The position numbers and the translations under genes were made by a program. DNA of 64,000 nucleotides from assembly GCA_948474755.1 (NCBI GenBank), contig CAOLHI010003145.1, positions 124,001-188,000 of the forward strand. The letters run 5' to 3'. Numbering within the stretch: the first letter of the stretch is position 1; each line of letters starts with the position of its first letter. The notes below the pieces were generated by a model. That model worked only from the letters and a program-made list of their open reading frames with translations, was not told where the DNA came from and did no database searches. Of the stretch, positions 37,201-47,633 are shown one piece after another. The stretch is from Ctenosaura bakeri. Lineage: Eukaryota > Chordata > Lepidosauria > Squamata > Iguanidae.

Positions 37201-40200
37201 ATACAGCATATATATAGATTCCTTTTTGGAATGAGAGGAGTGAGATAGGAAGCCAAAGACTTTGAAGGTGACTATTGAACAGAGAGGGGACTGGAGTTTG
37301 GGGGAGATACAAGAAGAGTTGTGAGATGAGAAAGAACCTGTGTATGTAAAGAGAAGACTGTATTTATGTGGTTAGTATTTTGTATCATAATACTGATGAC
37401 AGGAGGTATCTGTGGCTAAATGTGAACATGCTGGAGCATAAGGTAAGGAGGTGAGTAATATTATAGGTTGCTATTCTAAAAATATTTGTGTTGTTAATTG
37501 TAACTGTGCTCACTGGTCACTTCTTCCAGAGAGAAGGTGAGTACCTTAAAGGTAACGAACACCAAAGGTGGGAATCATACAGCCTTCTAGGTGTTGCTAG
37601 CTTATAGCGCTCAGCATTTCTCATCATTGGCTGAGATGGTAAAGGCTGATAGAACCTGAAGTCCAACATTTGGAGGCTGCAAAATTCTCAGCCCTCTTAC
37701 ACACTAATAAAACTGAGAGATGGATCTAAAAATGCTAGTGGCAGCAGTCCCCTGAAAGGCATGTGCAAAGGCCTTTGTTTGTAACCTCTGTGTGAAGCAA
37801 GGGAAGGTCTAAGGTGTAATTACTATGGTCTACTATCCCAATCTTACAAAGCACTGTCTTCCTTACCTCCACAATGCTGAGCCAGTGCTGGTAAGAATTA
37901 TTCAGCTGCTCCTCATTCATCCCACTGCTAAGAGAGACAGAGAAAGAGGGTCAATAGATGCTCCATAATGGAGGATTGGCTGTGTGAAATGAGCAATGGT
38001 TATGCTGGCTAGGACTGTGGGAACTGTAGTCTCAAAAAATAATGCTTCCAAGCTCTGGCTTTACAATTTTACCTGCTGTTGGGATGGAAGGCAGACAATC
38101 TTGCCTCCTCCCCCACAGAACCCAGTGCATTTTTAGGCTTGGGAATGAAGAGCACAGCCTTCCTCCTTTACTAGCACTCTCATGTTCTGCTTGCATGGAA
38201 TATCTTCTTGCCTGCTGTAACCAGACTAAGACTTTTAAATAGCAGGCAGCTTCAACTGCCAGTGAAGGCAGGATAGAGTAAACATGGGACTGTCCAAATG
38301 CAGTTGTACTACAACTCCCATCCAGGGCTAGCTATCGGTCTACATCACAGGGATGTTGTGAGGAAAAAATGTGGCTGCATTGCACACACAGTGATTTTCT
38401 CCACATTCCTTGAAGAAAGAGTGGAATATGGATGGGGATGATGATGATTCTATCACTGAGATGTGCAACACAATGTTGCAGTATATCCTTCTGTCCTAAA
38501 AGAAGTGTTTTCAGCGATGGATTAAATCTGCCATTCCTTCCAAGTTTGGCCAGTGCTTCAGGATGATCAGAACATGAATTTCACTTACAGGCACAGAAAA
38601 TCCCAAATTTGATCCCTGTACTCCCCTGTCAAAATGTCTGGGAAAGTGACCATTGTGTGAGAATTTGAGTCAGACAGCTTTGCCAGCACAATTAAACAGT
38701 GCAAGTTTCAAGACTGCTCCTTGTTCCAAATTTGTAGGCAGCCAACACAGAATTTTCAGGAAACATAGGGGACATCAGACACTTGGATTTCACCAATCCA
38801 GGACAGACAGGAGAAAAGAGGGTCTAGGAACATTCTTTCTTTCCTTCTATTGCAGCATGACTATTCTGACTGAGGGATTCTAGGCTTTGTAGTCCAAAAC
38901 AAGCAGCTTTCCCTGGCTCTGGGAGAAAGCTACACTGGAACATGACATAGGACAAACATATGAAAGAAAAATTTCTGATGCCCTAGAAAGATAGGAAAGC
39001 ATCCTTACAGAAAGTTCCCAGATATGCTGCGCTCAAAGAGGGTCTTCAGGAACTGGAAACGAAGCTGACAGGCTTCTTTAACATCACGCTGGAGAGAAAC
39101 AGAAAACAAAATTTTGTTTAGGGCATGTTTCTCTGATGTTCCATCCTTTAACACAGGACTGAGAAACATGTAGGTGGTAAAGACACTATTGGAAAGCAAC
39201 TCCCAGCCATGTAACCAAATGATGAGGGATCACAGGAGCTGCAATCCTACAACATATGGTCACACATTCTCCCTATCTGCTTTAACACTTCTTAAACTGG
39301 TGGGGGGCGGGTGCAGATCATTTCCCACAAAACCATGGTGTGCTGCTGAGGATTCTGGGGGATTTTCAAGCCACACACTACATTCATTTGCAGCACCAGA
39401 CAGCCACTGCACTGTATCAGGGAAAAGGTACCCAACACTCTCTAGCAGCAGGGTATCGTAAGACGAGATAAACTGTGGCAAGCAAAGCATTTCATCCTGC
39501 TGCTCTGTCTTGCCTAGACATCTCAGGCCAGCCACATTCCTGTCCCCACAAAACATGTTATTTCTTTGAAGACTCATATATCAAAAGCAGAATTCTGCAC
39601 AATTGTCTCAAAAAAACACAACTCTTCTGTAGAGATCTGTTACCATTTGGATACATTCACTATTGAGAGCCAACGTGGTGCAATCATTTGAACACTGGAT
39701 TATGACCCTGGAGACCAGGATTCAATTCCTTGCTCAGCTATGGAAACCCACCAGGTGACCCTGGGTGAATCACACATTCTCAGCCCTCAGAAGACCTTGT
39801 GACAGGTTTACCTTAGGGTTGCCATAAGTTGGAAACAACTTGAAGGCACACAAAAACAACAACAACAACAACACACTCGCCCAATATGGGCTTTGATTGC
39901 TATCTGCTCTAGATACCTTTTAGTGCTAAAGAGGAGGCTGCAAGCGCATGTAATAATAAACAACTAAGTATTTTCGGGCTATGGGCCAGCTACTTAACTA
40001 CATACCCGTGAACACACAATTGCCAGAAGCCACTCTTTAAGCACTGTGATGTAGTAATTACAGCTAGGGTGCACATTTCTTGCCCTCCAGATGTTTTGGG
40101 GCTACAATTCCCATCAAACCCACTCAGCATAGCAAAGGACTACGGGAGCTCTACTCTAGGAACATCTGGAAGGACATTAATTGCCAACCCCTGGACTGAA

Positions 40201-43200
40201 ATGTTGGACTGGGACCTGAGAAATGACAGCTTTAGTCCTCAATGAATCCTGAAACTCACTTGGTGAGTTAGACCACTCATCCTCTCAGTCTGACCCACCT
40301 CACAGGTCTGTTGTGAGAATAAAATGGGGATTATGAGAATCATGTGGGTCACCTTGAGCTCACCAAAGGAGAGGAGGCAAATCAATGTACTTAAGAATGT
40401 ACTTTGCTCTCTTCCCCATGAGCAACAAAACAGATCTCACCAGAACTTCTGGCTCCAAACTAGGGAATCCAGACTTTGAAGTCTTCCCCAAGACCACTGC
40501 TGTCCGGGCCTTCCTGCCAAGAAAAACAAATTAAGGCTTTGTTAGAAATGAAGGGTCAGATCTCTGCCTCTCAGAGCAGAGTATTTAATGCATATCCCCA
40601 AAGAGAGTCAGACCTCTGAGAATGATTTGCTACAGAGCTACTGTCTCCTCCTTCCTCAAATGGAGTGACATGACAAGTGAAGGCACTCCCAATCCTCCTT
40701 TTTATCAAATACTTATTTTTTCTATCCAGAGGTTCTCCTGTCTCTTTTCCACAATGAAGATGAGCCAGAAGATTGGGCCTGTACCTATCCATCTCCTCCA
40801 GTTGTTCCAGACGTCCCCTCATCTGCATTGCTTTTCCGTGCAGCTGTTGACGCTCTGCCATGACCCGGGTTGAGTAGGCCTTCAGAAGCAAAGTGCGGCG
40901 CTTGGCATCACGGATCTTCTCCTGGGCTGTTTCCAAGGTGACCTCTGAGAGACCAGAGGGAAAAACAGAACAGAGCACATGACAAATTGAGCTCTGTGTA
41001 CTTTGTAGCTTTGGGGGCCATCACAAAAGTGCCTGACCTGCTGTCATACTGGAATGGAAATTCCAGCGTTATTGTTATTATTAATTTTCGCTGCCACCAC
41101 CCACTGAATTCTGAATAATCAAGCAGCACAGTGGGACTCTGCTCAATAATTGCCAATCCCTAAGCTTAAGGATAGTTCTATCTAGCGTCTGGCGTGGGAA
41201 GGAGAGAAACAGAGGTCTTACAGAAAGTATTTATTCAAGGCATGCAAATAGACAAGGCAATAATACACATGAGAGGCTCCCCCCTCCCAGGCACGCTTAG
41301 TTACAAGTAGTTACAAAAACAGATATAAAAGCACAGATACATTCTTTAGATCAGCCAGCCTCCAAAATAATGAAAAGTCCCTGACACGACTAGATAACTA
41401 GTTCTAGTACTCACAGATGTTCACAGGCTTAGATGTTCTAAGAGGAAAGAAGCCAGAAGGCCAGGCCAGGCCAGGCCTACAGCCTGCTACTGGTATAGAA
41501 CCCCCCTCCAGGAGGTTCCTTGGTTGTTGTCTCTTTGTTATCCCTTTGTTATCTCTCGGCCACATGGCCTCTCAGGAGTTTTATAACTTCTCCTTCGAAG
41601 CATCTTGAAGCATCCCGAAGATGCTCACCTCTTACCTTTTTGATCGGTCAGTTCTCATCCTGTGACCTGTCATGTTGACCCACAGTCAAATGTAATCTAA
41701 TCCCAACACCTCATTAACCCTTGGTTTACCTGAAGAGGGAAGTATCCCCCTTTAGCTAAGTCTAGATAATGGGAAGCCTCATTATCACACCTGCTATTAG
41801 GTGTTTGTTTTACCCTCCATTTTTCCAGTGGCAAGGATCTAGTCCCCATGAGTGTATAAAGCACAGCAGTGCCTAGTCAAATTTCTCAAGTAAGAAAGAA
41901 GCTGGAGATGGTGCACCAAGGCACTGTAGAGATATAGTAACATGAACATGTATGTGTACTCCTTCTCTAACTACAAGAAAGTTTTTAACAAAGTACAACA
42001 TTCTAAATAGCAGGAGTTGTTGATCTATAATGATCCTGATTCAAGAGATATTCATACAATGGGCAGCTTGTACTGGTAGCAAAAAGCTGCAGTGAAAATC
42101 AAGGTCAGATGACATATGTGTATGTGTGTGTGTGTAAGCATGTATGTATATATACACACACACATACACACACACATATAGTGCTTCAATAATACCAATT
42201 TAATGCGTTAAGAGTTAGATCAGTAAGAATAATTACACATACTAGAAGTAGATTAAATCATTCAATAAATAAAGTAAGACAATTTAAAACCAGTTAAGAC
42301 CATTTAAAGCTTTTATAGAAGCAGATGTAGAAATCAACTAAGATCTAGAGCCATGTTTTTACTTGGTTCCAGAATGGCATCATTGGGGGCACCAATTAGC
42401 CTTCTTTAAACATCTTTAAAGAAGCATTTGTTATATTCAAAAGTGAAAGGAGGCTAAAACTTTTTTTAAAAAAATTAAAAATTATTGAAAAAGAAGCACT
42501 TGCTGATTGAAATGAGGGCATCATTGCCAATGGAGAGATTAATCAGTAACATCTCATATATACAGATGATACAGCACTACTCACTTTCAATTTAGATTGT
42601 CTGCAAACTTTATAAAGCCACTTACCATCAGCCATGAGCTCCCGCTGTGCTGATTCAATCTGCAGGTCAATCTTCTGCAGCTCTTCACGCAGGCGGGCAA
42701 TGCTTTGAACCAGCTGCTTGCGACGCTCCTTCTCTGATTCCAAGTTGCTTGTCTTCCCCTAGAGAGATAAATACTGGACACAGTGAGACAGAATTTCCTC
42801 CAGCAACCTTTAGCACACCTTTAATGTGATGACACCTACATCACATATGCAAAGCGCAGTGCTCCCCATGTACAGTTCCACTCCTCCTTTCAGATGTGTC
42901 AAGCTCCATAGGGCAATGCTACGACCATTAAATGGAGAGCGAGGGATGTGATGAAGCAGTAGGAACTGCCTCCTGTCCCCACAACCATTTTCTAGAAACA
43001 GAGGAAGAGGAACAATGACCTGGAAGAGTGCAGCCAGGAAAGGAGGCAGTCTCCTTTCTTCTCTTGAGTATATAACAGCCACAGCAGCATCCCAAAGGGC
43101 TTGGCAACTTCTGGGGAGCGAGGTGCTAATCAATAGCCCCTTGAGACCCACCCAAAACAAAACATATGCATGTAGAACCTTGAGTGATGCACACACAGAT

Positions 43201-46200
43201 TTTGATAAATCATTAAATATCAAATCATGCATGCCACAGTATTTCCAATTTTTATTTATAGTTAAGAAGGCTGAACAGTGAACAAAGCTGAAAGAATAAG
43301 CCACTCATGTGGTGCCAGAGGAGAGTTCAGTGCATACCACAGACCACCAAAAAAAGAAATAAAATGGGTCTGAGAACAAATCAAGCATGAACTCTCACAA
43401 AAAGTCAAAACTGTTAAACAGAGGCTGTAGTATGTTTGGCATATCATACTTTGGGCATGATTCACTGGAAAAGATTATAATGCTCAGTAAAACAAAGGCA
43501 ATAGGGAAAAAGGAGGAGTGAACTAAAGGCGGATAAAGGAAGCCATAGCCCTGTGTTTGCAAGACCAAACCAGGACTACAGATAACTGGGTCTCTAAAAC
43601 ATAAAGCTGCCATAAGTAGAAGCCCACTTGACAGGAAACAAGAACAAGAAATGATGTTAACAGGATTCTAGATAATGTCAGAAAGACATCTCTCTGAAAC
43701 ACGAGATGTGGATATAGCAAATGACCTCACACAATGTTTAAGCACTGAGACCAATACTGTCTACACTAAAGGTGACAACCATATGTCCTTCAAATGGTGC
43801 TGGACTGCTACTCCCAGCAATCCTCACTGCACACTTTGCTGTCTAGGACTGTGGAGACTTGCAGTCCACCAATATCTGAAGGGCCATATGATTTCCATTC
43901 TTGGCCTACACTACCTGGTAGGGCTTTCCAGTCAGTTTTTGCCTCCAGCCTCCCATACAACAGGTCAATTCTAGATGGAGAATTACTGCCTTAAGCTCAG
44001 AGGCCAAGAAAACATAGTCCTGCAGGGATCATTGGACTCCAACTGGTATCATCCCTGACCAGCACACTAATGGTCAGGGATGAAGAGAGCTTGGCTCTAA
44101 CAGCAACTGGAGGGTCACATGTTCTCCACCCCATCCCCTATCCCACCATGGTAGTGTATTGTCCTCTCCCTCACCTCAGCCTCCTCCATCTGTCGATACC
44201 TAAACAAGGAAAGCTCAAGTTAAGGAAACAACTTCTCATCTTCACTTAGTGACTGTGTGAGCCTACCACACTCTGGTTCCTTCCAGAAATCTTGGACCAG
44301 CAAGTGTAGTGCTGCTGGGGGAAGAATAAAATGGTAGTTAAAGTGTACCAAGTATACACATCACAAGATCCCTAGAGGAGGAACAGATTACAAAAGTAAA
44401 TACGTTGCAGAAACAGTGCAACTCTCCTCCGCATGGAGCTGTCATAGGTCAAGACCAGGATATCTGAAGGAATATCTCACCCCATCTGGCCTTGTCCAGC
44501 CATGGTGTTTACCACTCAAGGCTTTGTTATGCGTGCCACTATTTTCAGAATCACAACTGAATGCAATACATGACAGGGACTTTGTTACTGTGCCACCGAA
44601 ATCAATGAACTCCCTTTCTCAGCTCCCCTCCTTAAATCTAAAATAATGTCATTTCACCAAGATTTATCAGATTATAATTCTATTTCCCATTTTTAACACA
44701 GAACTGTTTTATCCTGCTCAATGAAATAATGAACCATTTTTATTGTGTGCACGTGCTGCATGACTGTTTTTTTTTAAAGTCCTATCAATAAAGAGAAACA
44801 ACTCCTTTAATAAACAAGTAACATTGAGGAAATGTCACTTATTGAATGTCTGCTTTTTATACAAAAGTGTGTGTATGGAGGTAACTTTCAGCAGTGAAAG
44901 ATCTGGAACTCTTCAAAGGACAATGCCTCCGCCAGGAAAGGATACCACAACAAGTTCCCTCGGATCTTCTTTACATTTCTGCAACATAAGGAATGGAAAA
45001 AGGAAGATGATAAGCCAAATGGGAGCGAATGAGAGAAAGAAACTGATAATGATAAACTAAAATCCAATCCAAAATTTTTCCTTGATCATCACCCTTCAGA
45101 TTCTTACCTCTGGTGATGCACATGCCGGATGACATATTTCCAGATCTCGGCACACTGACCCGAGCACATCCTGGAGGGAAAGGAAGCAACTCTTGGTTAG
45201 ACTAAAGAGGAAGAGTCTCATCCCAAATGCTTTGAAGAAAGGCACTAGAATGAGGAGATTGGGAAAAGCAGAAGATAAGTTCACAACAGGAGGAATAAGC
45301 AACCTAAGAGAATGAATATTCACTGCCTACCAAGTAGGACAAAATGTTGCAGTATGGAATGCTGTTCTTCACAGTTCTTGCCACACCATTCTACTCCTTC
45401 TCTCCCACATTTTCTGCCCCCAACCTGTAATGTCTGCAGGAGACCCATTCCTTGATCCAGGCCAGGCCTGTCAGAAGGTCCTGGACAAGGTATGAATAGT
45501 CTTCCCCAGGTTTTCTACCGCATGTCTGGGAAGGCTACAGCAGTTGGCCTGTGGCCTTGGATAAGGAAGGAACTTCCTGTTGTTTTATGCCTTCAAGTTG
45601 TTTCTGACTTATAGCAACTCTAAGTTGAGTCTATCATGGGTTCTCCTAGGGCTGAGAGTGCGTGATGTGCCCAAGGTCACCCAGTGGGTTTCATGGAATC
45701 CGACCCTGGTCCCCTGGGTAGCAGTCCAACTCTCAAACCACTAGACTAGAGCTTTCCAAACTTTCAGCCTTTCTGCACCACATTGTTATAGTGCTATTAT
45801 TCCACTTTCAATCAAATTCTGGGATTTGTAGTTTACTGAGGCCAAGGAGCTCTCTGGCTGAGAATTCTAAGTGCCCCTCCCTAAACTGCAAAACCCAGGA
45901 TTCCATGGGATGTTGACAGTGGAATAAGAGCAGTATAGTGCAGAAAGGCCCTTTGTTGTAACATGCTAGGGGGTTAGTGTGTGTTAATGTTCGTGTGTTA
46001 GTTGCAGTGTGTAGGTGTGTTGTGCGAATGTAACGGGTGGAGGGGCTGCCTATTTCCCCCCCCGCCACTCCGGGCCGAGGAAGATCCCGGGAGGTCAGGC
46101 CCAGGTGGAGGGGCTGCCTCTACTTACTGAATTACTTACTCAATTACTGTGCCGTAAAATGATGCATGGCTAAAAAGTGTGTCACCAACACGAAAAGTTT

Positions 46201-46471
46201 GGAAAGCTCTGCGCTGGACCATACTGGCTGTCAGGGAAAGAACTACAAGAATCTGAGGAGCCTAAAGTCTTAATGAGGTCTTAAATCGGAGAACTCGGGC
46301 CATTGCAGCACTGGACTGTTATAGCGCGATGATTCCACTTTCAACATCCTATGGAATCCTGGGGTTTGCAAACCCCAGGATTCCATTGTTGAAAGTGGGA
46401 TAATAGCACTATAACAGTCCAGTGCTGCAATGGCCTCAGGCTCTGAATAAAACAACCACGAAGTAAGCCGC

Positions 46472-46505
<34 letters not shown>

Positions 46506-47226
46506 GCCGTCTAGTAAGCAATTCCAGACCTCACTGGGTAAATCTGGAGGCATGGAAGGGGAGTGCCTTCTGAATCCTTTTTCCTAAAGATTTTTTTTTG
46601 TACCTCTGTAAACTTTGGGGCTCCTTCAAACCCACTGAAGCCCCTTTCCTTTGGGGGGGGAGGGTGTAGCAGTGGGGAAGAGCACCGAATACGTTAAGCA
46701 TCGAGGGTTTCAAAATACTTAAATGAATCTGCTCTATGGTAAACCATAGCTGTAAATATATGGATCACCCATTACCAGGAAGAAATATCTTTGTAAAATT
46801 GTATATATGGAAAGTTTTATTGAATTTATCAAATGGACAAGGTGGTTTTTTAATCTTATGTATATAATAAAAATTATGAATTAAAAAAAAAATACTTAAT
46901 GTGCAAACAAGGCTCATACTTCGAGCACTTTGCAAACTTAAAAGTTCCAGAGGCTGTGGTGCTTGAGTGGGGGAGGCGAAGTAGCAAAAGCCCCCCGGAA
47001 ACTACCCCCTCCCAGTTTAACGACTTTTGAGGACAAGACTAGCCTTGAAAACACTCTGCGAGTGCTCAGAGGTACTCTTGACATTTCTACCCCAAGGGGG
47101 GGCCGGGCCAGAGCTCACTCACCGGCGGGCGGCGCTCTCGGAGGGGATCTTGCCCGGCGGGAGCTTCATCTCCTCGGCCGCCCAGCGCCGGAGTTCCTGG
47201 GCCAGCGACAACCCGCCCCGCTCCAT
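25220..47226 (-). CDS. HAUS5: HAUS augmin-like complex subunit 5, 19 coding exons
   Basis: Exons in order: 47226-47123, 45170-45108, 44978-44946, 44199-44175, 42758-42626, 40944-40785, 40513-40441, 39088-39009, 37927-37867, 36625-36498, 35827-35749, 35146-35001, 32259-32097, 30325-30245, 29412-29267, 28662-28548, 27963-27825, 26695-26563 and 25349-25220. All joins keep frame and give 663 residues (human about 633). HAUS5 is a subunit of the eight-protein augmin complex, which recruits gamma-tubulin to existing spindle microtubules for branching nucleation. Matches to the family run the full length: KKIRGNLLWY (exons 3-4), SYQHWLSIVE (9), PPAHILSALEHLA (10), AKRQRILDFRHLV (13), IRLLIKG (14) and WWEQPGQ at the 18/19 join. 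Most of the protein is predicted coiled coil, seen as heptad-like Leu/Gln/Arg/Glu runs. For exon 16 the acceptor nearest the coding part gives a stop; the one at 28664-28663 keeps frame. The gene is intact. Confidence 0.96.
25786..26006 (-). repeat. tRNA-derived SINE, near full length
   Basis: Antisense copy in the last HAUS5 intron. It runs from 'tgtgccttcaggttgtttc' through 'ggtcacccaatgggtttccatgg' to 'aaccattataccatgctggc'. Confidence 0.8.
26440..26535 (-). repeat. tRNA-derived SINE 5' head, antisense
   Basis: 'actcaaaccaccacaccgcactggctc' is the complement of a tRNA-like SINE head. It is followed by a region resembling the Sauria-type SINE at 40200. Confidence 0.45.
26760..27820. other. 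HAUS5 intron between exons 18 and 17, little recognised
   Basis: An AT-rich intron between exons 26695-26563 and 27963-27825. No clear repeat family or exon was seen. Confidence 0.5.
28045..28135. repeat. Self-complementary 'ttgcagtccaaaacatctgg' repeat
   Basis: 'tttttgaccaccaactccc' pairs with 'gggagtgcaggagttgcagtcc' around 'accccagccagcatgg'. Close to the acceptor of HAUS5 exon 17. Confidence 0.55.
28238..28315. repeat. Self-complementary short repeat
   Basis: 'tgttggactgcagctcctgtc' pairs with 'gatgagatttgtagatcaac' around 'agtactgactagggc'. Confidence 0.5.
29715..29800 (-). mobile_element. hAT-like element end, antisense
   Basis: The complement reads 'agcagtggttcttaaactgtgatccgcagacg', a typical hAT terminus and a relative of 1185. 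Confidence 0.45.
31257..31857. mobile_element. Tigger-like element with a nested MITE
   Basis: The termini 'cagttagccctccacattgg' (left) and 'gcaagggctaactg' (right) are inverted and both are flanked by TA. A palindromic MITE (31646-31771) sits inside. No transposase is encoded. In the HAUS5 intron between exons 13 and 14. Confidence 0.6.
31646..31771. mobile_element. Palindromic MITE, copy 3 (internally deleted)
   Basis: The ends 'ggccattttcgcac' and 'gtgcggaaatggcc' are intact. The centre is lost: the left arm still has 'ggaatcctggagtttgca', but the right arm resumes at 'gatgttgcaag'. It is nested inside a Tigger-like element, so it inserted later. Confidence 0.85.
32638..32865 (+). repeat. 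tRNA-derived SINE, near full length
   Basis: Runs from 'gagccagcatggcgtagcag' to 'aaataacttgaaggcacac'. Opposite in orientation to the host gene HAUS5. Confidence 0.8.
33098..33285 (-). repeat. tRNA-derived SINE
   Basis: Antisense copy from 'tatgtgctgtcaaatccac' to 'tggagtcatagtccaac', lacking the very 5' head. Confidence 0.75.
33590..33812. repeat. ~220-bp imperfect palindrome in a HAUS5 intron
   Basis: The two halves are complementary over about 107 bases each with almost no spacer. 'catttccatgttgt' (33594-33607) pairs with 'acaacatggaaatg' (33793-33806), and 'tccagctattttcct' pairs with 'aggaaaatagctgga'. Both strands carry similar short open frames for that reason. It is unrelated to the MITE families above. 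It could be a fold-back transposon remnant or a hairpin RNA source. Confidence 0.7.
34195..34330. mobile_element. Tigger-like right end, fragment
   Basis: 'acaggggttcctggaatgg' followed by 'acagaaggcaaactgta' resembles the subterminal and terminal sequence of Tigger-like elements. The partner end is unclear. Confidence 0.35.
34862..34912. repeat. Self-complementary repeat fragment
   Basis: 'ggccatgctggctggaaatggtaggggttgtagtcc' in pieces; half of the dispersed inverted repeat. Confidence 0.45.
36085..36110. repeat. Small perfect hairpin
   Basis: 'ttatgctaac' and 'gttagcataa' form perfect 10-base arms around a 6-base loop. In the HAUS5 intron between exons 10 and 11. Function unknown. Confidence 0.5.
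36720..37860. other. HAUS5 intron, little recognised
   Basis: Between exons 37927-37867 and 36625-36498. It has only short pieces of the dispersed 'ctacaactcc' inverted repeat (about 36718-36790 and 37610-37670). Confidence 0.45.
39664..39873 (+). repeat. tRNA-derived SINE, full length with (ACA)n tail
   Basis: The best-preserved copy. The tRNA-like head 'gagccaacgtggtgcaatca' with B box 'ggattcaattcc' leads through the body to 'gaaacaacttgaaggcacac' and a tail of 'aac' repeats. The head gives the A/B-box layout of an RNA polymerase III promoter. Confidence 0.85.
40078..40175. repeat. Self-complementary 'ccagatgttttggggctacaa' repeat
   Basis: 'ctccagatgttttggggct' pairs with 'gctctactctaggaacatctgga' around 'cactcagcatagc'. 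Clear family member. Confidence 0.55.
40200..40400 (+). repeat. Sauria-type tRNA SINE, diverged
   Basis: Contains 'gaaactcacttggtgagtta', then 'cctctcagtctgacccacc', then 'cacaggtctgttgtgagaat', the hallmark middle of the squamate Sauria SINE (normally 'cctacctcacagggttgttgtgaggataaaatgg'). It differs in body and tail from the more numerous SINE in this window. Confidence 0.65.
41190..41790 (-). mobile_element. Candidate solo retroviral LTR, antisense
   Basis: On the minus strand an AATAAA lies in 'cttgaataaatac' near 41230, followed by a U5-like stretch ending in 'cccacgcca' at about 41190. Upstream are an AT-rich 'ttttatatctg' and a long U3-like segment. The right edge and target duplication were not found. 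No viral gene is present. It lies in the HAUS5 intron between exons 5 and 6, in the same orientation as the gene. Confidence 0.4.
41880..42600. other. HAUS5 intron, AT-rich
   Basis: Contains a mirrored TG/CA microsatellite at 42115-42180 ('tgtgtgtgtgt...acacacacac') that could fold on itself. Otherwise nothing recognised. Confidence 0.5.
42760..44170. other. HAUS5 intron 4, little recognised
   Basis: Contains one self-complementary repeat at about 43770-43885 ('atggtgctggactgctactccc' against 'gagacttgcagtccacc') and another near 44020-44085. Confidence 0.45.
44175..44199 (-). CDS. HAUS5: HAUS5 microexon 4 (25 nt)
   Basis: A 25-base exon, G plus eight codons (YRQMEEAE), between 'cttgtttag' and '|gtgagg'. 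It completes the codon for the Trp that starts in microexon 3. It aligns with the family region just after the NLLWY motif. Confidence 0.85.
44946..44978 (-). CDS. HAUS5: HAUS5 microexon 3 (33 nt)
   Basis: A 33-base exon after 'atgttgcag' encoding NVKKIRGNLLW, with its last Trp codon split as TG|G. The donor is gtatcc, weaker than most in this gene. It was found by searching for the conserved KKIRGNLL motif; without it the model would lack a family-wide block. Confidence 0.9.
45572..45750 (-). repeat. tRNA-derived SINE
   Basis: Antisense copy from 'ttatgccttcaagttgtttc' to 'aactctcaaaccactagac', with an internal deletion after 'ggttctcctagggctgag'. In HAUS5 intron 1. Confidence 0.75.
45765..45950. 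mobile_element. Palindromic MITE, long-interior subfamily, copy 4
   Basis: Ends 'gcctttctgcac' and 'gtgcagaaaggc'. The interior has 'ttactgaggccaaggagctc' and 'ctgagaattctaagtgcc', which the short subfamily lacks but copy 7 (48416) shares. The palindrome is asymmetric because of later decay. Confidence 0.75.
46298..46435. mobile_element. Palindromic MITE, copy 5 (short)
   Basis: 138 bp. Ends 'ggccattgcagcactggact' and its complement; centre 'ggggtttgcaaacccc'. The GC-rich middle of the longer copies is absent. In HAUS5 intron 1. Confidence 0.85.
46472..46506. repeat. (CAT)n microsatellite
   Basis: About eleven perfect CAT units. On the minus strand an open frame reads it as a run of Asp, which is not evidence of coding. 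Confidence 0.9.
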
Positions 47227-47323
47227 CGCTCCCGCAGCCGCCCGCGGCCCACAGGAGGGAAACTCGAACGCCGGCGCCCTTTTGGGCGAGGCCCGCCCTC
47301 CCTGGCCACGCCCTTCCTGCACG

Positions 47324-47452
47324 GCACGCTGGGAAATGTGGTCCCGCGGCGCAGGGCATGATGGGAAATGGGAGGCTTGCGCACCCTGTGGCTCGCTTGG
47401 GTTGGGCGGCCGGGTGTGAGGCGGAAAGCGGAAGGCGTCAAAATGGCCGACC
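47324..47452 (-). promoter_or_regulatory. HAUS5 promoter with ZNF143-type and YY1-type motifs
   Basis: A GC-rich, CpG-containing stretch directly upstream of the HAUS5 start codon (47226). Two copies resemble the ZNF143/SBS motif 'ctacaattcccagcatgc': 47324-47342 (complement 'accacatttcccagcgtgc') and 47351-47370 (complement 'catttcccatcatgccctgc'). 47439-47452 'caaaatggccgacc' fits YY1. GGAA sites near 47422-47434 could bind ETS factors. This is the usual make-up of a TATA-less housekeeping promoter. Confidence 0.6.
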
Positions 47453-47456
47453 TCGG

Positions 47457-47633
47457 GACATTTCTGCACTAGGCTGTTATAGCGCGATGATCCCACTTTC
47501 AACATCCTATGGAATCCTGGGGTTTGCAGTTTCGGAGGGGCCTGCCGGCCCCTCCCGAAACTGCAAACCCCAGGATTCCATAGGATGTTGAAAGTGGGAT
47601 CATCGCGCTATAACAGCCTAGTGCGGAAATGGC
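47457..47633. mobile_element. Palindromic MITE, copy 6, abutting the HAUS5 promoter
   Basis: A near-perfect palindrome: 'catttctgcactaggctgtt' at the left and 'aacagcctagtgcggaaatg' at the right, centre 'ggggcctgccggcccc'. It begins about 5 bases beyond the YY1-type motif and about 230 bases upstream of the HAUS5 ATG. Confidence 0.9.

Noticed and set aside
46341..46553. Minus-strand frame with a run of Asp
   Set aside because: The run is a (CAT)n microsatellite in HAUS5 intron 1 and the frame crosses a palindromic MITE.
46963..47505. Several GC-rich open frames of 90 to 132 codons around the HAUS5 start
   Set aside because: They are shadows of HAUS5 exon 1 and its CpG-rich promoter. Only the minus frame from 47226 to 47123 matches the protein family.
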